A stretch of 64,000 nucleotides of DNA from the NCBI GenBank assembly GCA_043228905.1, contig JBHGNT010000012.1, forward strand, positions 10,850,001-10,914,000, written 5' to 3'. Numbering within the stretch: the first letter of the stretch is position 1; each line of letters begins with the position of its first letter. The notes under the pieces are model-generated. The model worked only from the letters and a program-made list of their open reading frames with translations, was not told the DNA's origin and did no database searches. Origin of the DNA: Azolla caroliniana. Its lineage: Eukaryota; Polypodiophyta. The translations under genes and the position numbers were made by a program. Below, piece after piece: positions 22,566-33,060 of the stretch.

Positions 22566-23434
22566 CTATTTGCCTACATTTCCATCTTTAGGCACATCCT
22601 TAACCTTATTTTTCAATCTTTCTTCATATGCTTTATGACAAGCATTTTGTTGTGAGATAGTATGATCTTCACTCACAAAGCATTGCGTACCTTTGAGGTG
22701 TACCCAACTATTTTCGTGTATGATCTGCCGCTTTGTATCATCTTTCATTGTGCATACAATAGGCCTTTCTATGGAGCGAGTAACACCATGTTTCCCAACT
22801 CGGTGTGCCCCATATACATTCACATCTGACATCCCATAATACATGCTAAAAAATTCACCAATGGCCTTTCCAAGGGATGCGGGTGTTTCCATACTCTCTT
22901 CTTTAATCCCATAGACGGCAATGTTCTTTGATTGTCGTTCACGTTCTTTCAATTCTCGGACATCTATGCTTTCTATATTCTTCTCTTGATGCATCACATG
23001 CATATTAGATGAGTTTGATAGCACATCCCCATCACATACATCGGCCCATGACTTCGTTGTACATACATTTTTCATCTCACTTACACCCGCCTCATCGTGT
23101 CCAATTTTTCTTCTTTTAATACTTCCTTTAACTCAATCTTGTTAAGGCGCTCATTTTTTTCGAAAGAAGATCTTTTACATTCTTGAATCTCTTCTTGAAG
23201 TTTTGCAACCACTTGTTTAAGACTTTCATTCTCAATGAAAACACTTTGGAGCTTAGAATTCTCTTTCATTAACGTCCTAATCTCTTCACCTTGCTTGTTT
23301 ATGGTTTCTTGAAGAGAAATCAAGTGACTCATAAGCATTTTGTTTATTGCATTGGAATCGAGATTTGTTGGTGATCTCGGCTCATTATCAATCATACCCT
23401 CGAACTTTGCGGCGGCTTTACGAGTATTTGCCAT
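22566..23434 (-). pseudogene. LINE ORF1: coiled coil plus nucleic-acid-binding domain
   Basis: The N-terminal frame (23434-23081) is helical and heptad-rich (LISLQETINKQGEEIRTLM). A shifted frame (23075-22566) has RQSKNIAVYGIKEE, AHRVGK and RPIVCTMKDDTKRQII, the pattern of the RRM-like domain in L1 ORF1 proteins that coat LINE RNA. A single frameshift near 23085 joins the halves into about 290 residues. ORF2 follows within 10 bp, as in many L1 elements. Confidence 0.7.
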
Positions 23435-23460
23435 TGTAGGGAAAAACCCTACGGGAAGAG

Positions 23461-24236
23461 AGAGACAGAGAGGAAAGGAGAGAGAATGTACCTCTCACTC
23501 GATTTAGGGCTTCAAAATCTACCTTGCGTTTGAGGAACCGTGGGGCAAAGATGGCTGCAGATGAAAATGCCCAGAACTTCTTGCTACGGTAACAGAATTC
23601 AGTAAATGAACATTCTTTAGAAAGCTCTCTGAAAGAGCTTTCCAACGAGCTATAGAACATAGAAAATGATGGCCGGAGTGAACTTACAGAGAGCTTTGAG
23701 AGAGAGAGAGAGATGGTAAGGTTGCCCAATGGAGACCAGGTGGTCATGGGTTCAACCCCTACATTCCACAGTGGCATCTAGTGAAATAGAGATATATATG
23801 AAGTATATAATAAAGAGATGAAGAAATTGGGTTTCGAACCCAAGACACAGTGCTTGTAGTGTTATCGACTTACCACTAGGGTAAGCTAATTGCGATAAAA
23901 GAGAAAGAGAGAGAGAGAGAGAGAAAGTGTGAGAGAGACTGACCAACTGACACGTTCGACTACCAATACCAGAGAGAGAGAGAGAGAGACTAACCAACTG
24001 ACATATTCGAAACCTTCTCTAGGTCTACTTTTGTACAACTCTACCAAGGAGAATGATGTTATAGTTAATGTATTAAATACGGCCTTGGGACACTTCGATT
24101 GTGACATATAATATCTTTGTACATTTGTATTGAATTTGTTATTTGAATTTGAACCTCATTCAATGGATGATAATCCACTATTTTCTGCACTAATTGTTTT
24201 ATATTCAATTTTTTTATGTTTATTTTCTTCCTCGAG
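23461..24236. other. Right subterminal region of the TIR element
   Basis: No gene. GA-rich tracts at about 23694-23712, 23898-23940 and 23970-23990. The last two are each followed by ACCAACTGACA-TTCGA, so that block is duplicated. Two tRNA-like sequences lie at 23713-23770 and 23827-23892. Confidence 0.5.
23827..23892 (-). repeat. tRNA-like sequence (SINE-type)
   Basis: On the minus strand CCCTAGTGGTAAGTCG resembles an A box. After about 35 bases GGGTTCGAAACCC matches a T-arm/B box with perfect stem pairing. No acceptor stem can be formed, so it is more likely a tRNA-derived repeat than a tRNA gene. Confidence 0.4.
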
Positions 24237-24288
24237 TTAGTACTAAATTTTTGGCCAAAAGTTGGTACACCGTAGCATGCTTCGACCC
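24237..24288 (-). repeat. Right terminal inverted repeat
   Basis: Read on the minus strand: GGGTCGAAGCATGC, TACGGTGTACCA, TTTTGGCCA, then TTAGTACTAA, matching the left end block for block. It lacks about 25 bp present in the inner part of the left repeat. Confidence 0.75.
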
Positions 24289-24978
24289 ACCAACATTTGG
24301 TATTAGAGCTCAAGGTTCTTTCGATTCTACTATTGCCATCTATCTAGTCTCCATCATCAACTTTTCTTTTGTACACCGTGAAGATCTCGGTTGGCAACTC
24401 TCCACAAGATCATTTTTGCAAAGAGAAACATCGACAAAATCTACACTCCATTGTTCTAAATCACCATTGAAGTGAGTCAATCGGCTACACTTCACTCCTG
24501 TGATTGTAGCCGCTTGGAGTGAGATTTTCCTTCACAAGCTCTGCCTCAACCATACTACATTGGATTAGAAGCTCGATAGAACTAAGAGCAATGCTGCTTA
24601 TGAGTAGTCTCCCCCCTTCGTGGGAAACTTTCATTACAACTGTGTGCAATGTGTCGACTGTTGCGTTAAGTACTCCTCAATCACGAGCGCAATTCTGACT
24701 GATTTAACTTGAAGGAAATCGTTTGCGAATGATTCATCCAATACCGGTTACATAGTACAAGGTTCGACTGATCGATCGAACAACCGAGGAAGAGGTTCTT
24801 CACGGTAACCGAAAAACCCGCGAAGTCAGAGCAAATCCTAGGATAATTGAGTCTGCAATTATTGCAAGAAACCCGGACACATCAAAGCCGATTGCCGTGC
24901 ACTCAAGGCAAAAAGTGATAAGGCTCAGCGAGCTGATCAAAAGAGTGGCCGGCATGAGGAGGTCAACTACATCGGCTG
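24289..24978 (+). pseudogene. Copia leader and gag fragment (family D)
   Basis: TTTGGTATTAGAGCTC at 24297-24312 looks like a primer-binding site for initiator tRNA-Met, directly right of the TIR. Decayed gag follows. It ends with a zinc knuckle CNYCKKPGHIKADC (24854-24895, C-x2-C-x4-H-x4-C) and a basic tail. The same knuckle recurs in the copia gag at 36.1 kb. The rest of the element is missing, replaced by the next copia element. Confidence 0.65.
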
Positions 24979-25373
24979 TTGAGTAATTGTTGTAGTGAGT
25001 TAATGAAGAGAGAGGGTGACCTTACATAAAACAACATTCTCCCACTTCATATAGTGTCGGTTGTGACTCCTTGTAATGGTACATTTTGTATCTCATATTC
25101 TCATTGTGAATATACACTATCTATCTTGTGTTTTCCCTTTTCTTCTCTCTTTCCTCTCACACATACACCTAATACACATCTCTTTCGATGCACAAGAATC
25201 ATATCCGATTCTTTACATGGTATCAAAGCAATTTTGTAGCTCGATCTAGCCCATCCGCTTGTGTTGTGTTCTACGTTGACGTTCAAGAAGAACCGACTCA
25301 TCGCTATCCTAGTGCGACCACATAACTTGTGTTCGAGAGAGAACGAAAAGAAGAAAGAAAGCTTCATCGACAA

Positions 25374-26365
25374 TGAATACTCAAATGTGGAGCACTCTCC
25401 CTAGCGAGAAGTTGGATCGAAACAACTTTTCATCTTGGGAGTACAAGATGCACCAATACCTTGTCAATCAAGGATATTGGAGCTACATCAAAGGAGCACA
25501 CGAAACTTGACCCGACCCGAAAAACGCCGACTACTCAACATGGGAGCAACCGGCAAGCCGAGTGATGTAGTGCTTGGAGACATGTGTTCATGATCACATG
25601 CTCGGCTACATTCGAGAAGTTGTGATGTCGAAGGAAGCGTGGGAGAATCTACAGAAGATTTTCGCGGCCAACACAACTGCAGGAAAGCTTCAATTCCGCC
25701 AAGAGATGAATAATATCCAACAAAGGGATATGTCCATCACAAGCTACACCTTGAAGATCAAGGAGATTTGTCACTTGCTCAGCTCAATAAGTGTCAATGT
25801 GGATGATGATGAGATGGTGCAAATATGCCTTGGCGGCCTTGCACCATGGTTCGGCATGATGAGGACCGCCGTACTAGCACGGGAGAATCCTTCCTCTTTC
25901 TTCGATCTTCAATCCATGTTGTTGGTTGAAGAAAACCATGTTCGAACAAGGAGCAACGCCTCGGAAGGACACATGCTCTACACACATTTGAACGGAGGAA
26001 GAGGACACGATGAAGCAAGAGGCCAATTTGGCCAAGGATGAGGCGGACGAGGTCCGACTCACGAAAACAACTCCCAAATTTGGCAACACGACGGAAGTCA
26101 TCAAAGAACCTTCGAATGGAGGAGCTTCCATTCCGGCCCGAGTAGACAAACCTTGATCGAATGCGGATATTGTGGCAAAATCGGCCACCATGAAGAAGAG
26201 TGCCGAAAGAAGATGCGTGAGTCGGGTTCCACTAGCCGACAACTCACCAATTACGCCACCAACTCCGACTATGATGATCATGGAGAAATGTTCGTGATGA
26301 GACATAGAGCAAATTCTATTTTGGCTTCTACTTCAACTAGTGTCTCCGGTCCGGAAGATGTATAG
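25374..26365 (+). pseudogene. Copia C gag
   Basis: Starts MNTQMWSTLPSEKLDRNNFS, then the UBN2-type gag fold with AWENLQKIFA and SITSYTLKIKEICHLL. It ends with the zinc knuckle CGYCGKIGHHEEEC (26162-26203). At least four in-frame stops interrupt it (for example near 25508, 25569 and 26039). The capsid-like protein packages element RNA in the cytoplasm. Confidence 0.75.
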
Positions 26366-27990
26366 TTCGTCGACTCCGGTGCTTCGAACTATATGATGTC
26401 TCATCAAGAATGGTTTTGAGAACTTCGAGAGCCGGACCGACCCAGCTATGTCGAAACCGGAGATGACACTACTTATCCGCTTCGGCACATGGACAATGTT
26501 CCATTCGGAAAAGAAGGTAACCAAACCTACATTAAGAATGTCTTGCATGTACCTACCATTACGAAGAATTTGGTCTCCGTCAGCCAAATTGTTGAGCAAG
26601 AGATCTAAGTTCGATTTAATCAAGGTTGTTGCTTCATTGAGAAAGACGATCGACACATCACTCGCGGATGAAGAGAGGGCCGAATATTCATTCTCGACTC
26701 GCACAAGATGAAATCGGCCATGTTTACGAAAGGCACCAAAGCTGACATCGACATAGAGTTGTGGCACAACGGATTGGCCACATCGCCCTCCAAAAGCTCA
26801 AGGAAATGCAATTGAAAGGAGTCGTCATTGAACTCTGGACCTTCAAAGAGAAAGAGATTGAAGGCGTATGTGCAGCCTGCCAATTCGGCAAGCAACATCG
26901 GCACCCATTTCCGAAGGAGAGGAACGTGAGCAAAGGCGTACTCGACGTAATTCATTCTGATGTATGGCATCTGGCTCAGACGCCTACATTCGGCGGATGC
27001 TGATACTACGTGGCCTTCATCGATGACTTCTCTAGGCACACCTGGATCTACCCCATGCGGCAAAAGAGCGAAGTGTTCAGACACTTCTAGAAATTCAAAA
27101 GCGAAGTTGAAAAGACAACCGGTCGTCATGTACGATGTCTTCGGTCGGATGGAGGAAAAGAGTACTTCTCCGATGAATTTTTGACGGGTTTTCGGGTCGA
27201 CATACGCCACAACAGAATGGAGTAGCCGAATGAAAGAATCAACACATCCTCGAAGTAGCACGGGCTATACTTAACAAGAAGCACATGCCGAAATCGTACT
27301 GGGTAGAAGCCTTCAACACAGTCATCTATCTAATGAATTGGTGTACAACATCCAACATGCATGAGGTTACCCCACACAATAAGTTTTTCAAAAAGAAGCC
27401 TGATCTATCACATGTTCGAATATTCAGCGCCATTGTAGACGTGCACATCCCCGACGAGAAGAGACAAAAGCTTGACCCGAACTCGAAGAAATGTATCCTC
27501 ATAAGATACTCACTAGAGAAAAAGAGGTACAAGTGCTATAACCCCTCGACTGGGAAGGTTCGTGTAAGCCGAGATGTAGTCTTTGACGAATCGACATCAT
27601 GGTACGAACCCAAGCCGAATCCTCCTGATCCAACTCCAGTCGACCCGGAATCCACCGAACAAGAGATAGATCTGGAGATTGACTTGAACACATGTTCGAA
27701 GAAAGTCCGATTATGACAAGACTTAGTGGGCCACAAGAGCCCCCGAGCGACCAAAGCACATCTCTGCATAGTCCAAAGATGGACAAAGCCAAGGCAAAAA
27801 TGGAGTATGAAGATGATCAATTCGACGGAAACGAATCGACTCACTCCCTCGACAGTGGGTTTGGTGGCTTCGATATACCTATCATGAGGACACCTAGCGT
27901 AAAGAAAACCATTGCCATGAAAAACGAAAAACTCCATTGCACCACCCATGAGAAGAATCCTATTAGCTGATTCGGCTACAATGATGAAGA
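26366..27990 (+). pseudogene. Copia C protease and integrase
   Basis: The protease active site reads FVDSGASNYMM (from 26367). Next are LVSVSQIVE and a GAG-pre-integrase remnant (CAACQFGKQHRHPFPKE). The integrase core has IHSDVW (first Asp), AFIDDFSRHTWIY and RSDGGKEY (second Asp region). The trailing part AKSYWVEAFNTVIYLMNW is at 27280-27345. Stops and frameshifts break it into pieces. Confidence 0.75.
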
Positions 27991-27994
27991 CCAT

Positions 27995-29545
27995 TATGCC
28001 TTTATGATGAAGGTGGCGACAGTTCGAGAAGTGAAAAGTTTTTCGGAAGCAACGAAGGACCCACGATGGGTCGAAGTAATGAACAAGGAGATGCGGGCAC
28101 TATGCAAGATCAAGACATGGGATCTCGTTCCCCACTCACCGCACAAGAAGGCAATCGACTGTAGATGGATTCACAAGGTGAAGTATAATGTTGACGGCTC
28201 CGTAAACCGCTACAAAGATCGACTCGTAGCGAAAGGATATGCACAAACACATGGAGTCGACTATGAAGAGACCTTTGCCCCGGTGGCAAAGATGATGACT
28301 TTGCGGACCGTGATCGCACTCGGAGCAACGAAAGGGTGACATCTCCACCAAATGGACGTCAAGAATGTATTTCTTCAAGGAAAATTAGAAGAGGAGGTGT
28401 ACATGGTACAACCACCCGACTTCGATTCCAACATTCATCGGCAATCTGTCTGCCAACTCAAGAAGCCTCTCTACGACCTAAAGCAAGCATCGTGTCCTTG
28501 GCATTCGAATATATCATAATATCTTCATCAAATCAACTTTCGAATGTCGAAATCTGACAACTCCCTCTACATATGAAACGACTCTAGAAACCCAATTATC
28601 ATTATCCTACACGTGGATGATCTGGTCATTGGAGGTGAGCATTAAGTTGACATGAATAAGGTCAAGTCTCTCCTCTCTAGAAAATTCGAGATGACGGACA
28701 TGAAGGAGCTCCACTACTTCCTTGTCATCGAGGTCATTCGAACTCCGGATGGCATTATGATCTCTCAATGACACTGCATCCTCAACTTGTTATACAAGTT
28801 CGGGATGACTGAGAGTAAATCTGTGGCAACCCCTCTTGATGGAAATATCAAAGTACACGTTGACTCCAGCACGGAAGAGTGTGAGTCGACAACTGATCGG
28901 GAGCCTCATCTATCTCGCGATCACTCGACCCGACCTTAGCTATCCAGTCGGCCTCCTTAGCCAAGTCATGCAAACTTCGTGAGATATCCATTTCGATTGC
29001 GCCAAGTGAGTATTATGATACGTGAGCGCCATAATGGATTACAACATTCTCTACATATCAGCCACACCAATTCAACTCGAAGGGTACAGGGATGCCGACT
29101 AGGCTGGCTACAGAGCCGATCGACGATCAACCTCTGGATTTGTCTTCTCGCTTGGCAACAGAGCAACATCTTGGAGTAGTAAGAAGTAGCCTACCGTCGC
29201 ACTTTCGAGCACGGAGGCCGAATACAAGGGCACAACCGTGCCTGCATGTGAAGTTGTATGGCTGAAGAGAATTTTGAAGGATATGGGCATTCCCATCAAG
29301 GATCTAACTCCCCTTTACTATGAAAACATGAGTTTCTATCTGGCTCAGAACCCGGTGTTCCACGCACGTACAAAGCATATTGAAGTGCACTATCACTTCA
29401 TTTGAGAGTGGGCTCCGACCGGAGATGTCCACCTTCAAAACATCAACACGAATCTTCAGACGACCGACATCTTCACAAAGGCCTTAGGAGCCGACAAGCT
29501 TCGGCAATTCATGTTAGACCTTGGATTGACGATCCCTAACATGCC
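27995..29545 (+). pseudogene. Copia C reverse transcriptase and RNase H
   Basis: RT begins SFSEATKDPRWVEVMNKEM, continues WIHKVKYNVDGSVNRYKDRL and GVDYEETFAPVAKM, and carries the catalytic HVDDLVIGG (about 28610-28636). RNase H has STEAEYKGT (about 29209) and ends ARTKHIEVHYHFI and the LTKAL-like C-terminus before the polypurine tract. About ten stops are scattered through it. Confidence 0.8.
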
Positions 29546-29560
29546 AAGCTTGAGGGGGAG

Positions 29561-30154
29561 TGCAAGAGAGAACTAGATATCGTCCGAACCGGGTACGAGC
29601 CGAAGAGGACACCAGAGATTGTCCGAATCAGATACCGACTGAAGTGGAAATCAACTCAAAGGAACCGACCCGAGTTGAGCTAGAGGGGGCAAGTTGAGAA
29701 TCTAGCTCAACCTAGTGGAACGTGTGAACACACCCTTTGAGAATCTATGATCACTCAAAGGTCAAGCATCATACCACTACTCTCTACATATTAACTATGT
29801 GTCATAGAATCATATTCTATGACATGTATAACTAATGAGTTCCATATTCCCCATGACTATGAGTCTTCACATTCCCTAAGAGAGAGTAGTTGTTGTAGTG
29901 AGTTAATGAAGAGAGAGCGTGACCTTATATAAAGCACCATTCTCCTACTTCATATACTACCGGTTGTGACTCCTTATAATAATACATTTTGTATCTCATA
30001 TTCTCCTTGTCAATGTACACTTTCTTCTTGAGTATTCTATTTTCCATTCTAACTAATCTATCTTGTGATTTCTCTTTTCTTCTCTCTTTCGTCTCACACA
30101 TACACATCACACACATCTCTTCCGCTGCACAAGAATCATATCGGATTATTTACA
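29561..30154 (+). repeat. 3' LTR of copia C
   Basis: Begins TGCAAGAGAG after the polypurine tract and ends GATTATTTACA. The last 240 bp match 24979-25217. A second purine run with TTGAGAATCTAGCTC (29681-29708) inside gives an alternative start. Confidence 0.65.
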
Positions 30155-30490
30155 AGATATAACTTCCACTTCTAGCACCTACATCTCCTCAAGAGGGTGA
30201 AACCATTAATCTTAACTTGTCCTTGAGTTAACCATTGTGATTTTCATTATGTTAACTACATTTCATATTTGCAGACCATCAATGTTTTTAAAACATTTAT
30301 TGAAAAACTATTCAATTTTAAAAATTATCATTTTGAAACTTGTTAAATCTCAAAAAATTAGCAAATTTTACATGCTATTTAAAACATGTGATACTGGTGT
30401 ATCAAGTTTCTGAAAATTGCCTAAAATCGCAAGATTATAAATGGAATCTATAAGTGGAAGGTGTGACCCTTCCATTTGTGAACGCAAATG
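30155..30490. other. Non-coding segment with a terminus shared with 59.4 kb
   Basis: AT-rich, no gene. The right part (about 30384-30497) matches the reverse complement of about 59434-59545: TGATACTGGTnTATCAA, AAAATTG/CTAAAATC and CCTTCCA(T/C)TTGTGAA-GCAAA. A 10-bp inverted pair AAGTGGAAGG / CCTTCCATTT sits at 30450-30477. This may be the end of a small TIR element. Confidence 0.5.
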
Positions 30491-31011
30491 TGTTTATGAC
30501 TATTTGTTTAACCTTATCCTATTTTTTTGCCACAAAATTATTAGTCAATGGCTGATAATAACGACCCGATGGCACCTGCACAAGCGGAGGGAATTCAAGG
30601 AAATCCTCCTGGGCTAATCCCCATTGAGTCGTATTTTTTACAAATACAAACTTTCCTTAATTCTACCTTCCATGATATTTCCGAACTTCGACAATCTCAT
30701 AGTGCTCTCGAGGCACATGTCAGTAGTATACAACGTGATACTAATAGACCCGATGAGCGTCAAGGTGAACCATTATTTGTAATAAAGCCATTTATGGGAG
30801 AAAAAAAGGAAAGAACGGAAGAAGCAATCTGCGCATGGCTTGGCTCATGGGAGTCTCATTTGAGCTCTATCCCAAGCCAGATAGTACAAAGATTACATAT
30901 GTTGGTCGAGAACTAGGGGGTAAGGTCGCCGCCTAGTGGCGTGGGCTTCGCAGTACGTGGAAATTGCCTGATACCTAGACAGATTTTGTCATAGTTTTCA
31001 AGGGTCAATTT

Positions 31012-31794
31012 TGTTGGTAGACAGGTCCCTCCGGATGGGAAGTGAGAAGAACAGTGCCGACGAACAAACTCGGCCGAGGCCGACAGGCCGAGGCCGAAAC
31101 GGTATGAACCGGATGGGGAGAACCCGACTTCGGAGAGTCGGATGGTGTAGGCCCGGTATGAACCGGATGAGGAGTACCCGACTGCGGAGAGTCGGATGGT
31201 GTAGGCCCGGTATGAACCGGATGAGGAGTACCCGACTGCGGAGAGTCGGATGGTGTAGGCCCGGTATGAACCGGATGAGGAGTACCCGACTGCGGAGAGC
31301 CGGATGAAGAGTACCTGACTGCGGAGAGCCGGATGGAGCCCATCGAGGTTACATTTGTAAATAGCCGAAAAGTCATATTAGTACAAATATGACTTAGGGC
31401 AATCTTTTAAGTTGTTGTTGTCATTCTTGTTTTCTTTTCTTGTTGGTGCAAGAAGAAATCAGAGCGCGTAACTGTATAGAGAGACGGAGAGAGAGAGAGA
31501 GAGACGAGGTCGTTGCCTCTGTTGTAACCGCCGCCTGTGGCGAAGATCTGAGATCACGAGGTCGTTGCCTCAGTGATCTCACTGTTGTATATTTCTGCAT
31601 AGTGAGAGTTTGCAGCTTGTGGGCTGCCGTGGTTTTTTCCCCTATTTTGGGGTTTTCCACGTATACCTCCTGTGTACCATTTCTCCTCCTTTCCTTTTTT
31701 GTGCGTCGCGTTTCATTACCTGTTTTTCTGTGTATGTAAAGAATCTCGGTTGTGGCCGAGCGTCGGACATAAGGAACGTCTAGAGTTCCCAACA
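31012..31794 (+). mobile_element. Solo LTR (783 bp) with 5-bp target duplication
   Basis: Begins TGTTGGTAGACAGG and ends TTCCCAACA (inverted TGTTGG/CCAACA ends), flanked by AATTT at 31007-31011 and 31795-31799. The empty site is visible in B1 near 53385. It carries a 54-bp GC-rich array (31089-31330). The parent family is not otherwise in the window. Confidence 0.85.
31089..31330 (+). repeat. 54-bp tandem array inside the solo LTR
   Basis: Four to five units with GTGTAGGCCCGGTATGAACC and GAGTACCCGACTGCGGAGAG. The length is a multiple of three, so spurious long frames open in both directions. Confidence 0.85.
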
Positions 31795-32098
31795 AATTTC
31801 TGCAACCTCCAACTCGAACTGAGGCAGTACAAGCTTTGATGAACCTCTCTAACCGGGAATTTTCCTCGCTAGAAGACTATGTTCACCATGCTAGAACCCA
31901 AATCCAAAATTTGGGTTTAGAAGGGGAGGTTAATAACTTGTTTTGTCAATGGCATCACCAATTTAGACTATCACTAGATAGCGCACGATAAGGATCCAAA
32001 ATCCTTCGAAGAGGCCATTGAAATAGTTCTTCGTTATCTATGCACTTCAAAGGACCATAACAAAACCGAAGCACTCGGGACTAAGTAGTCGCAATTCG

Positions 32099-33060
32099 TT
32101 GGGAAATGCAAGACACCCAACGGATTCATGGATCACTATTGACAGTCAAATTCATCGTCTCCAAGGAGCTCGACATTTTACAAAACTTGAAATTCGTTTA
32201 AGTCAGGAAGATGTTCCTGAAACGGAAATTTGTATGTGCTCTAGCCATTATGAGTTTTTGGTCATGCCTTTTGGTTTGACCAAAACTCCGGCCACATTTC
32301 AACAAGAAATGAATGACATTTTCCGAGAACTTGGAAAATTTGTCTTCATTTTCTTGGATGATATTCTGGTTTATAGCCGTACATTAGAAGAACATGCGAA
32401 ACATGTCGACTTTGTTTTACAAACATTGCGCGATGAACAATACATCTCATAACCGAACGAGGAGTTAAAATTGATCCTTCTCGCATCGAGAAAGTCAAAC
32501 TTTGGTCCACTCTTCCGAGTATTCGATAAGTTCGATCATTCCTTGGGTTTGTCAAGTTTTTGCGAAAATCTCTACGCAATTATTCCCAATTGACGATGTT
32601 GTTTACTAATCTTCTGAAACCAACTGTATGGAATGCTACACTACACCTTGCCTTTAAGGAACCCCAGGACCTAGTGTGCAAGGCTCCTTCGCTTATTTTA
32701 CCAGATCCTTTAAAACCTTTTCAAGTTGAATCCGACGCAAGTGATTATGCTATAGGTGCCTTCCTATATCAACATGGTAAACCATTAGCATTAGAGAGTA
32801 AGAAACTTGATTCTGCACACTGTTGGTAAACCGTGCAAGAAAAGGAATTATTTGCAGTTATTCATGTGCTAAAGTCATGGCGCCATTATCTTTATGGAAA
32901 TCGTTTTGTGGTAACTACGGACCACGAGTCCCTCAAATATTTTTGTGACAAACAAGACCTGAAAGGTTGTAAGAGACGATGGGTAGATCTCATCCAGGAC
33001 TTTGATTTTTCCATATGATATCGTAAAGGTTCCATGAACACTATCGTTGATGCACTATGT
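32099..33060 (+). pseudogene. B2 reverse transcriptase and RNase H
   Basis: The RT fragment has [35 protein letters not shown] and the catalytic FLDDILVYS (about 32352). The RT N-terminal half is deleted, and gag remnants adjoin at about 32150. RNase H runs from WNATLHLAFKE through VESDASDYAIGAFLYQ, EKELFAVIHVLKSWRHYLYG and TTDHESLKYFC. Confidence 0.8.

Larger units (their letters stand above)
19200..23460 (-). mobile_element. L1-like LINE (non-LTR retrotransposon), nested, near full length
   Basis: Minus-strand order is ORF1 (coiled coil plus RRM-like), ORF2 endonuclease, reverse transcriptase, and a C-terminal zinc knuckle. It sits between the accessory gene and the right TIR of the large DNA element, so it inserted into that element. 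Target duplications and the exact 3' end could not be fixed. The GA tract adjoining 19137 may mark the insertion point. Confidence 0.85.
9263..24288. mobile_element. Large (about 15 kb) TIR-bounded DNA transposon with nested LINE
   Basis: The left end (from 9263) and the reverse complement of the right end (to 24288) both read GGGT-GAAGCATG-TACGGTGTACCA with two mismatches, then share TTTTGGCCA and TTAGTACTAA further in. Between the ends lie a 62-bp subterminal array, a spliced transposase-like gene (plus strand), a convergent multi-exon gene (minus strand), satellite-like arrays in the main intron of each gene, and a LINE inserted between the minus gene and the right end. Without the LINE the element would be about 11 kb. 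No clear target-site duplication could be defined and the outermost base is uncertain by several positions. The superfamily is not one I can name. The transposase belongs to the SDGAASQ(F/Y)K / HGK group known from many animal genomes. Confidence 0.7.
24979..30154 (+). mobile_element. Ty1/copia retrotransposon C, complete layout, decayed
   Basis: A 5'-truncated left LTR (24979-25217), PBS TGGTATCAAAGC at 25218, gag-pol in copia order (gag, protease, integrase, RT, RNase H), a polypurine tract GAGGGGGAG (29552-29560) and a right LTR (29561-30154, TG...CA). The two LTRs align over the last 240 bp with many differences, and the coding part is riddled with stops, so this is an old insertion. Confidence 0.8.
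30548..32095 (+). pseudogene. B2 gag, interrupted by a solo LTR
   Basis: Starts MADNNDPMAPAQAEGIQGN. The central part has RDTNRPDERQGEP and the gag-core words AWLGSWESH. It breaks at 31011, resumes at 31800 with ALMNLSNREFSSLEDYVHHA and ends in decayed sequence. B1 encodes the same protein at 52915-53720 without the insertion, which proves the interruption. Confidence 0.75.

Noticed and set aside
23418-23777. A 119-residue minus-strand frame upstream of LINE ORF1
   Set aside because: Overlaps the LINE ORF1 start and a low-complexity leader; no recognisable motif, most likely 5' UTR.
9263-24288. A defined target-site duplication for the TIR element
   Set aside because: Several trial end points were compared (for example CGTTACGA against ACCAACAT); none gave a matching pair, so no duplication is claimed.
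25054-25239. Short frames in the copia C left LTR
   Set aside because: Low complexity and matched by the 3' LTR; non-coding.
31005-31376. Long frames on both strands across the 54-bp repeats
   Set aside because: The repeat length is a multiple of three, so any stop-free unit opens a long frame. They lie inside a non-coding solo LTR.
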